DNA from: Candidatus Sediminicultor secundus
GTDB taxonomy: Bacteria; Atribacterota; JS1; SB-45; 34-128
Direction: 5' to 3'
Length of the DNA stretch: 20,099 bases
Assembly: GCA_002849045.2 (NCBI GenBank)
Contig: NCRO01000001.1
Location: forward strand, 1-20,099
The notes under the pieces are model-generated. The model was not told the DNA's origin. It did no database searches and saw only the letters and a list, made by a program, of their open reading frames with translations. Of the stretch, positions 14,363-20,099 are shown one piece after another. The translations under genes were made by a program, and so were the position numbers. How positions within the stretch are numbered: position 1 is the first letter of the stretch; each line of letters opens with the position of its first letter.

Positions 14363-14563
14363 TTCTTTTATCAAACTTGAAACCCGCAACTTGTAACCTG
14401 AAACTTATTACTTGTCACACATTACTCATCACTTATTACTGTATTTTGTACGATATACTATTTTATGCTTAATATATCAAAAATAGCAACATTTATCAAT
14501 AATTTTAATTTTTATTAGCATTTAATATATGATTGCAATCTAAAAAGTAAACAAAATGGTAAT

Positions 14564-14640
14564 GTAGGGGCACAATGCATCGTGCCCATAGTAGAAATTA
14601 GGTAAGAATATGGCGAGGGCACAATTCATTGCGCCCCTAC
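14564..14640 (-). repeat. 77-nt bipartite REP element (copy 4)
   Basis: REP 14564-14587 (hybrid core CACAATG/CATCGTG, one mismatch), 29-nt spacer, and inverted REP 14617-14640 (one mismatch in the stem). Spacer and left flank match the reverse complement of 9874-9950 and its neighbour sequence. It is the most diverged of the four copies. Confidence 0.9.
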
Positions 14641-15033
14641 AAAAGAAAAGCAGAGATACGGTATGCCATGTCTTTTTGTACTAATTTATCTTGCATTTCG
14701 TATTTGAAACTAACAACTATTTCAACTGGTCAACTGGGTAACTTAATACGTATCTCGTGAATCGTATCTAGTTTAGGATTAGCAAAACAAAGAAGGGCAC
14801 AATTCATTGTGCCCCTACAAATAGCTTCTGATTTTTTATCTTTCTCTTTCGTTTTCTTTACTATATGCTAATTTCTTAACTCAATACTTAATACTATATA
14901 CTATCTTAATTTGTCTCCTGAATTCCTTCTTCTTCCTCACTATATACTATATACTTGATACTCGATACTAATTATTCTATGCGCTATACGCTAAACGCTC
15001 CACGCTAGTTCTACTATTCACTAACGACTAATA
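14641..15033. repeat. Gene-free gap: word repeats and a lone REP
   Basis: No gene is visible. It carries aactggtcaactgg (14724-14737) and cgtatctcgtgaatcgtat (14749-14767), both shared with 2436-2747, and tatactatatacttgatactcg and gcgctatacgctaaacgctcc toward the right. A single REP at 14795-14818 reads, on the minus strand, as a hairpin followed by TTCTTTGTTTT and could terminate the liv operon transcript. Confidence 0.7.
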
Positions 15034-15771
15034 TTATTTTCTCTTCTTAAGGGCAGCGCCTCCCAGGTAGGCCTCCTGGACTTTTTGATTGCTCTTTAAA
15101 TCGGAAGCCAGCCCGCTAATAGTAATATTCCCGGTTTCCAGCACATATCCCCTATCAGCGATACTTAATGCTTTGCGAGCATTTTGTTCTACTAATAATA
15201 TTGATATACCTTGATCATTAATTTCACGGATAATTTGGAAAATTTGTTTTACTAATAAGGGAGCTAAACCCAGAGAAGGTTCATCCAGAAGTAAGATACG
15301 GGGGGTGCTCATTAAACCTCTTCCCATTGCTAACATTTGCTGTTCACCACCTGATAATGTTCCGGATAATTGATTACGTCGCTCTTTAAGAATAGGAAAT
15401 AAATCATAAACCCTTTCTTTAGATTCTTTGATATTCTTTTTGTCTTTTCTTCGAGTATATGCACCCAAATTAAGATTTTCATCGACTGTAAGAGTTGCAA
15501 ATACTTTTCGACCCTCGGGTACGTGCGAAATACCCTCCATAACTATTTTAAATGCTTTAACATTGTTAAGTTCTTGGTCGTCTAACTTAATCTTTCCGCT
15601 GCGGATGGGCAATAACCCGGAGATAGCCCTTAAAAGAGTGCTTTTCCCGGCCCCATTTGCTCCTAATACGGTAACTATTTCACCTTCGTCAACTGAAAGT
15701 GAAATTCCTTTAAGAGCTTCAATAGAACCATAATATATTTTTAAATCTTCTACTTTCAACAATGTAGTCAT
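15034..15771 (-). CDS. livF: Branched-chain amino acid ABC transporter ATPase LivF
   Basis: Cytoplasmic ATPase, one of the two nucleotide-binding subunits of a HAAT-family importer for leucine, isoleucine and valine or related amino acids. Walker A is GANGAGKS (37-44), the ABC signature LSGGEQQ (139-145), and Walker B ILLLDEP (159-165). The phrases LKIYYGSIEALKGISLSV and GISHVPEGRKVFATLTVDENL are typical of LivF. The 245-residue length is normal. The ATG overlaps the livG stop by 4 nt (ATGA), and its Shine-Dalgarno is formed by the Glu codons at the livG end. It is the last gene of the operon. Confidence 0.96.
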   Translation of the reverse strand: MTTLLKVEDLKIYYGSIEALKGISLSVDEGEIVTVLGANGAGKSTLLRAISGLLPIRSGKIKLDDQELNNVKAFKIVMEGISHVPEGRKVFATLTVDENLNLGAYTRRKDKKNIKESKERVYDLFPILKERRNQLSGTLSGGEQQMLAMGRGLMSTPRILLLDEPSLGLAPLLVKQIFQIIREINDQGISILLVEQNARKALSIADRGYVLETGNITISGLASDLKSNQKVQEAYLGGAALKKRK

Positions 15772-16625
15772 ATTCCTATTTCCTCCTCCTCTTCGTCTTT
15801 GCCTAAGTAAGCTTCAATTACTTGAGGATTGCTATATATATCTTCGGGCAAACCCTCAGCAATTTTTTTACCTTCATCCATTACTGTAACCCAATGAGAA
15901 ATTCCCATTACTACATTCATATCGTGTTCAATAAGTAAAATAGTTAAGTTATCTTTTATTATTTCTTTAAGAAAGTCCATCAGATCTTCAGATTCTTTAT
16001 CATTTAGGCCGCTGCTTGGTTCGTCCAAAACTAATAAATCTGGATTGGTAGCCAAGGCTCGACCAATTTCTAACATTCTTTGATTACCATAAGCAATGTT
16101 TTTCGCTAATTCATCTCGATATTTCCATAATCCGACCTGTTGAAGTCGGTTTTCAGCATTTTTCTTAATTTCTAATTCTTCTTTTTTTTGTCCGGGAGTT
16201 TGTAAAATAGAAGCCCAGGTTCCTTCATTACTACGGCAGTGCTGGCCGGCCATAACATTTTCCAGACAGGTCATATTGGAAAAAAGTCGGATATTTTGAA
16301 AAGTTCGCGCAATTCCCTTTTTTATAATCTGATGGGTTTTTTTGCCCACAAGGTCTTCCCCTTTAAAAAGAACTTTTCCTCCATCAGCTTTATATATGCC
16401 GGTAACTACATTAAAAACGGTAGTTTTTCCTGCTCCATTAGGGCCTATCAAACTGCTTATTTGCCCTTGACTCACTTTAAGGTTAAAATTGTTTACCGCA
16501 ATTAAACCACCGAATTTTTTAGTCAGTTTGCCTGTTTGCAAAACAACTTTATTAATTTTATTTATTTCTTCGTTTTCTTGCTTGGTTCTTATTATTGTTT
16601 TCGTATCATTATTGTCTTTAGCCAT
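15768..16625 (-). CDS. livG: Branched-chain amino acid ABC transporter ATPase LivG
   Basis: Second ATPase subunit of the importer, partner of LivF. Walker A is GPNGAGKTT (61-69). The LivG-type degenerate signature NIAYGNQRMLEIGRAL spans about 176-191, in place of LSGGQ, and Walker B VLDEP is at 199-203. LTKKFGGLIAV (34-44) marks the start of the ABC fold, so this 285-residue protein has a roughly 30-residue polar N-terminal extension compared with usual LivG. The ATG at 16625 is supported by AGGAGAAG and an 8-nt overlap with livM, so the extension appears real. The C-terminus is an acidic run (DEEEEEIGI) whose codons carry the livF ribosome site. Confidence 0.96.
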   Translation of the reverse strand: MAKDNNDTKTIIRTKQENEEINKINKVVLQTGKLTKKFGGLIAVNNFNLKVSQGQISSLIGPNGAGKTTVFNVVTGIYKADGGKVLFKGEDLVGKKTHQIIKKGIARTFQNIRLFSNMTCLENVMAGQHCRSNEGTWASILQTPGQKKEELEIKKNAENRLQQVGLWKYRDELAKNIAYGNQRMLEIGRALATNPDLLVLDEPSSGLNDKESEDLMDFLKEIIKDNLTILLIEHDMNVVMGISHWVTVMDEGKKIAEGLPEDIYSNPQVIEAYLGKDEEEEEIGI

Positions 16626-17616
16626 TTTCTTCTCCTGCTTTCATTAGAAGCGATTCGAGTTTAACGAATCCTCTTTTCCTGGGCCAAATACCACCGGGTC
16701 TAAAGACCATCATAGCCACCATTGCTGCTCCAAAAATTAGCATTCGATATAGGGCAAAAGTTCGGAAAAATTCCGGGAAAAGACTGATTACGGCGGCCCC
16801 AATTAACACTCCGGGTATAGAACCCATTCCTCCGATTAATACAATACAGAAGAGCAAACAGGACTCCATAAAGTTAAAACTCTCCGGAGAAACCATCATT
16901 AATTTTGTAGCATATATATTACCGGCTACACCAGCTAAACCTGCTCCTAAAACAAAAGCCAATAACTTATAATACCTAACATCAATCCCGGTAGCCTCTG
17001 CAGCAATTTCATCTTCTCGGATACAGTTCCAGGCCCTACCTATACGTGAACGCTGCAAATTAACTAATCCAATGATAGTCAGGCCGACTATTATCCATAT
17101 GTAATAATAAAATTTAGTAGAATTATCAACTACAAAAATATTGCCCAATGAAGGAAAATCAATTCCAAAGACTCCATTTGGACCACCGGTTATTCCAAAT
17201 GGATTGTTATTCAAAGTAAGCCGTACAATTTCACCCATTCCGATAGTTACAATACATAAGTAATCCCCTCTTAAATGGATAATTGGAGAACAGACTAACC
17301 AGGCAAAGGCACCTGCTGCAATTGCACTTACTGGCAGTAAAACAATTATAGGAATTCCAAATGTGGTATTAAGAATTGCTGTAGTGTAAGCTCCGATAGC
17401 CATAAATCCCATATGTCCTAAATCAAAAAGCCCTACTTCTCCTAAAACAATGTTTAAGCTAAGTCCTAAGAGAGCATAGACTCCGAAAAAAAATAAGACA
17501 TCTACCCAATAAGCATTTATTATAAAAGGTAATGTTATAAATAAAATTGCTACTAAGATAATCAGCCAATTTTTAAATATACTATTTTTTTGGTTTATAG
17601 TTTTGTTTAATTTCAT
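16618..17616 (-). CDS. livM: Branched-chain amino acid ABC transporter permease LivM
   Basis: One of two membrane permeases of the importer. Its 332 residues carry about ten hydrophobic helices and the LivM features LSLNIVLGEVGLFDLGHMGFMAIGAYT (about 52-78), the long loop with FGITGGPNGVFGI, and GRAWNCIREDEIAAEATGIDVRYYKLLAF (about 204-232), the EAA-like loop that docks on the ATPases. It ends with MMVFRPGGIWPRK. ATG 17616 follows AAGGGGCG. It lies 12 nt after livH and overlaps livG. Confidence 0.96.
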   Translation of the reverse strand: MKLNKTINQKNSIFKNWLIILVAILFITLPFIINAYWVDVLFFFGVYALLGLSLNIVLGEVGLFDLGHMGFMAIGAYTTAILNTTFGIPIIVLLPVSAIAAGAFAWLVCSPIIHLRGDYLCIVTIGMGEIVRLTLNNNPFGITGGPNGVFGIDFPSLGNIFVVDNSTKFYYYIWIIVGLTIIGLVNLQRSRIGRAWNCIREDEIAAEATGIDVRYYKLLAFVLGAGLAGVAGNIYATKLMMVSPESFNFMESCLLFCIVLIGGMGSIPGVLIGAAVISLFPEFFRTFALYRMLIFGAAMVAMMVFRPGGIWPRKRGFVKLESLLMKAGEENG

Positions 17617-17628
17617 TTTTTCGCCCCT

Positions 17629-18540
17629 TTATACTTTTTCTGCAATTTTTTCACCCAAAAGACCTGTGGGACGAAAAATTAATACTAATATCAAAATTAA
17701 AAATACAAACACATCCTTATAGGCAGTAGAAAGGTAAACAGAACCTAACATTTCCAATATTCCTAAAAGAAGTCCACCCAGCATTGCTCCCGGGATATTG
17801 CCGATGCCTCCCAGGATAGTAGCAGTAAAGGCTTTTAACCCATAATTCCATCCCATAATAAAACTAATCTTCCTATAATACATACCTACCATTACTCCTG
17901 ACATTCCGCCTAAAGCCGGCCCTAAAGCAAAGATAAAAAATATAATTGTTTCAATATTTATCCCCATTAAGGCGGCAGTATCTCTATCCAAAGCACAAGC
18001 ACGGATAGCTGCGCCAAAAGTGGTCTTTTGAATAATGTAATATAAAAGTCCCATAAGCATAAAAGAAATCAATAAAATTATAACTTGTAATAAAGTAATT
18101 TTAATTCCTCCAATATTTAACATAACCGAAGGAACAACCTGTGAGGGATAAGCTTGCGGGCGTGGGCCCCAAGCCACCATTATCCCATTTTGTATTACAA
18201 TTGAAGCACCTAATGCTGATACTACCGCAGGAAGCCGGCCAGCTGGATATATTGGACGATAGGCAATTCGCTCTATTAAAGTACCGGCAATTCCTATGCC
18301 GATTGCGGCTATTAACATAGCCGCAATCATACCGCCCCATATACCAAAGGTAACGGTAGCATAGGCAGAGCCTGATACGAGAAGGGTAAATCCAAGGTAA
18401 GAACCCAGGGCAAATAAATCTCCATGCGCAAAATTAATCAATTTCATTACCCCGTATACCATGGAATAACCGAGAGCAATAAGAGCATAAAATGAACCTA
18501 TGGTCAATCCGTTTAGTAACTGCTCTAATATGATTTTCAT
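17629..18540 (-). CDS. livH: Branched-chain amino acid ABC transporter permease LivH
   Basis: Partner permease to LivM: 303 residues, about eight hydrophobic helices. Diagnostic phrases are LLNGLTIGSFYALIALGYSMVYGVMKLINFAHGDLFALGSYLG at the N-terminus, RACALDRDTAALMGIN (the ATPase-docking loop), FTATILGGIGNIPGAMLGGLLLG, and LIFRPTGLLGEK at the end. ATG 18540 has GAGG about 12 nt upstream. It is 25 nt downstream of livJ and 12 nt upstream of livM. Confidence 0.96.
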   Translation of the reverse strand: MKIILEQLLNGLTIGSFYALIALGYSMVYGVMKLINFAHGDLFALGSYLGFTLLVSGSAYATVTFGIWGGMIAAMLIAAIGIGIAGTLIERIAYRPIYPAGRLPAVVSALGASIVIQNGIMVAWGPRPQAYPSQVVPSVMLNIGGIKITLLQVIILLISFMLMGLLYYIIQKTTFGAAIRACALDRDTAALMGINIETIIFFIFALGPALGGMSGVMVGMYYRKISFIMGWNYGLKAFTATILGGIGNIPGAMLGGLLLGILEMLGSVYLSTAYKDVFVFLILILVLIFRPTGLLGEKIAEKV

Positions 18541-18565
18541 CTTCGTATCTTACCTCATTTTTATT

Positions 18566-19732
18566 TTATTTTCCATAAATTCCGAAACTTCCATCTGCAT
18601 TTACTACATAAAGATTAATTCCGGTTCCTACACGGTCACCAATTTCATCAAAACTTATTGGACCGGTAATACTGGGGAATTTGTCCATCTTATTTCTCAG
18701 ATAATCAGCAATAACATCTGAATCGGTAGAACCAGATTTATCGATAGCTTCTGCAAGTACGTAGAGAGCATCGGCAGCATAAACTGACCAGGGGCTGGAT
18801 GGAAGAGTATTATATTTTGCCATATATGCTTCTTTAAATGCCACTGCTTCAGGATTGGTAAAATACTCGATTAAAGCTTCCTGGGTTTGATAACAACCTG
18901 CAGCATACTCTAAGCCGGCAATATTAATGAAATCTTCATTAATGGCCGCATCTCCGCCTACAAATACTGCTGTAATTCCGATATCGCGGGCTTGTCTGAT
19001 TATTAATCCTGCTTCCGGGAAATAACCGGTGAAATAGAATATATCCGGATTGGTTTCTCTTAATTTAGTCAGAGGAACAGTATAATCAGATTCTCCGGGT
19101 GTAATTGCATCAAAGTAGACTAATTCTACTTCTCCAGCATCCATTTTAGGTTGTAAAGCTTTTTTAGTATCTTCAGCAAGTCCTAAAGAGAAGGTCTGGT
19201 TATCATGCATAATGGCTACTTTTTTAGCATTGAAGAGAGAAACTACTTCGTCTGCAAAAAATTGGCCTTGAGTATCAGTTCTTCCACAAGTACGAAAGAA
19301 ATACTTTAACCCTCTTTCGGTAAGACCGGTAACAGTTGCGCCATAAGCAACATTTACTTTTTTAAATTTTTCGTATATATCAGAAGCAGGTTGGGTGACA
19401 GAAGAACCGTAGGTTTGAATGGCAGCAACTATATCTTTCTGTGATATTAATTTCATTGCCGCTAACGCGCCTGCTTTTGGTTGGCAACCATCATCAGCAA
19501 CTCTGATTTCAATCATTCTACCGCCTAAAATTCCACCCTTTTCATTGATCATTTGGGCTGCAATTTCTACAGACTGTTTAGCCATTTCACCTTCAATTGC
19601 GGCTGCACCAGTAATTGGAGCTTGAAGACCGATAACTACCGGTAGTTTATCAGCAGCCATCACTCCCAAAGAAGCTACGCTAAGAGCCAATACTAACACA
19701 CTAATAATTAAAAAAATTTTTATTCTTTTCAT
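18566..19732 (-). CDS. livJ: Branched-chain amino acid ABC transporter substrate-binding protein
   Basis: Extracytoplasmic binding protein (Leu/Ile/Val-binding type 1 fold) that delivers substrate to LivHM. A signal peptide with basic MKR start, hydrophobic core and VMA-A cleavage site covers about residues 1-27. There is no lipobox cysteine, so it is predicted to be a soluble periplasmic protein rather than a lipoprotein. The mature start LPVVIGLQAPITGAAAIEGEMAKQSVEIAAQMINEKGGILGG is typical, as is GSSVTQPASDIYEKF. At 388 residues it is complete. ATG 19732 has GGAGA directly upstream. Substrate specificity within the LIV/amide family cannot be fixed from sequence. Confidence 0.95.
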   Translation of the reverse strand: MKRIKIFLIISVLVLALSVASLGVMAADKLPVVIGLQAPITGAAAIEGEMAKQSVEIAAQMINEKGGILGGRMIEIRVADDGCQPKAGALAAMKLISQKDIVAAIQTYGSSVTQPASDIYEKFKKVNVAYGATVTGLTERGLKYFFRTCGRTDTQGQFFADEVVSLFNAKKVAIMHDNQTFSLGLAEDTKKALQPKMDAGEVELVYFDAITPGESDYTVPLTKLRETNPDIFYFTGYFPEAGLIIRQARDIGITAVFVGGDAAINEDFINIAGLEYAAGCYQTQEALIEYFTNPEAVAFKEAYMAKYNTLPSSPWSVYAADALYVLAEAIDKSGSTDSDVIADYLRNKMDKFPSITGPISFDEIGDRVGTGINLYVVNADGSFGIYGK

Positions 19733-19774
19733 TTTAATTCTCCTTTGATTATTTTAAAATACATAAAAAACAAA

Positions 19775-19871
19775 TCATTTTAGCAAATTAACTAGCCATA
19801 ACATTAGAATTAACTACGAAATCCCCTCACCTCCTTTTTTTTCTGTAAGAATAGTCACTCACAAAATTATA
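19775..19871 (-). promoter_or_regulatory. livJ upstream region: -10-like box, orphan Shine-Dalgarno, mini-ORF
   Basis: On the minus strand there is a TATAAT (19871-19866) without a good -35. There is also a perfect 10-nt anti-16S match AAGGAGGTGA (19836-19827), and a nine-codon frame MLWLVNLLK-stop (19804-19775) containing five branched-chain residues. The mini-ORF start is 22 nt from the Shine-Dalgarno, which is too far for normal use, and no attenuator hairpin follows. The leader role is speculative. Confidence 0.25.
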
Positions 19872-19890
19872 ATAATTTGCTGTTATTAGG

Positions 19891-19970
19891 GGGTCAGGTC
19901 TTCACATTTGACATAACTTACCCCTAGAGAAATAGCCTGAGATGTTATGTCAAATGTGAAGACCTGACCC
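19891..19970. repeat. Long inverted repeat, 27-bp perfect arms
   Basis: The left arm, 19891-19917, begins GGGTCAGGTCTTCACATTTG; the right arm, 19944-19970, is its exact reverse complement; the loop is 26 nt. It resembles the terminal palindromes of small transposase-linked elements seen in many genomes, but no transposase is adjacent here. It lies at the very end of the native sequence, so a fold-back artefact cannot be excluded. Confidence 0.85.
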
Positions 19971-20099
19971 TGTATCTTATACAAATCGGACGCTGCAGAC
20001 GACTACGGACGGGTAGATCACTATGGACTCGCGTAGATAGAAAAAAAAAAACAATAAAGTAGAAAGAGGGAAAAGAGCGTGAAGACGAGAAGCACGAAG
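19970..20099 (+). other. Sequencing adapter read-through (Nextera i5) and noise, not native DNA
   Basis: From 19970 the sequence follows the Nextera mosaic end and i5 adapter with scattered errors: CTGTaTCTTATACAaATC, then gGACGCTGCaGACGA. Next come 8 nt in the index position (ctacggac), then a degraded match to GTGTAGATCTCGGTGG, then an A-run from about 20041 and purine-rich noise. Genomic sequence should be taken to end at about 19970. Confidence 0.88.

Noticed and set aside
1..20099. tRNA or rRNA genes
   Set aside because: I saw no cloverleaf with CCA-end features or conserved rRNA segments on either strand; the only structured RNA supported is the T-box.

Overview
The window is AT-rich bacterial chromosome, probably from an uncultured anaerobe. 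It holds housekeeping genes and a branched-chain amino acid transporter, with unusually repeat-rich gaps between them. A T-box in front of ileS and the yggS/yggT/divIVA/yggU set look Firmicutes-like. The amino-acid binding protein has a signal peptide with no lipobox cysteine, which suits a cell with a periplasm. An Atribacterota-type or similar deep lineage would fit, but this is a weak inference with no 16S or marker phylogeny behind it.

Layout. Plus strand: murC and murB (peptidoglycan precursors), a 63-residue acidic membrane peptide, and an orphan NFACT-R domain that looks like the C-terminal end of RqcH. Minus strand: ileS-lspA-lgt, tightly coupled and led by a promoter and an isoleucine T-box, with rluD further downstream. 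A REP-associated tyrosine transposase (RAYT) and its palindromes sit between lgt and rluD. Next on the minus strand come phoU, yggS, yggT, divIVA and yggU, then the complete operon livJ-livH-livM-livG-livF, which enters from the right.

The most interesting layer is the non-coding one. I count 15 copies of one REP palindrome (GTAG foot, GGGCAC...GTGCCC stem). Eight form four bipartite elements of exactly 77 nt, each with one 'AATGAATT' arm, one 'GATGCATC' arm and a 29-nt spacer. Two more REPs lie inside the RAYT reading frame without breaking it. Several REPs carry a T-tract directly 3' of the hairpin and look like intrinsic terminators. Other gaps are mosaics of short near-repeated words (cgatatacg, ctaaccaggtaac, actcattactcat, cgctccacgct). 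These include a ~100-bp module present upstream of murC and, in inverted orientation, upstream of the ileS promoter, and paired blocks downstream of yggS and phoU that share ends but not centres.

The last ~130 bases are not native sequence: from about 19970 they match an error-containing Nextera i5 adapter read-through followed by an A-run.
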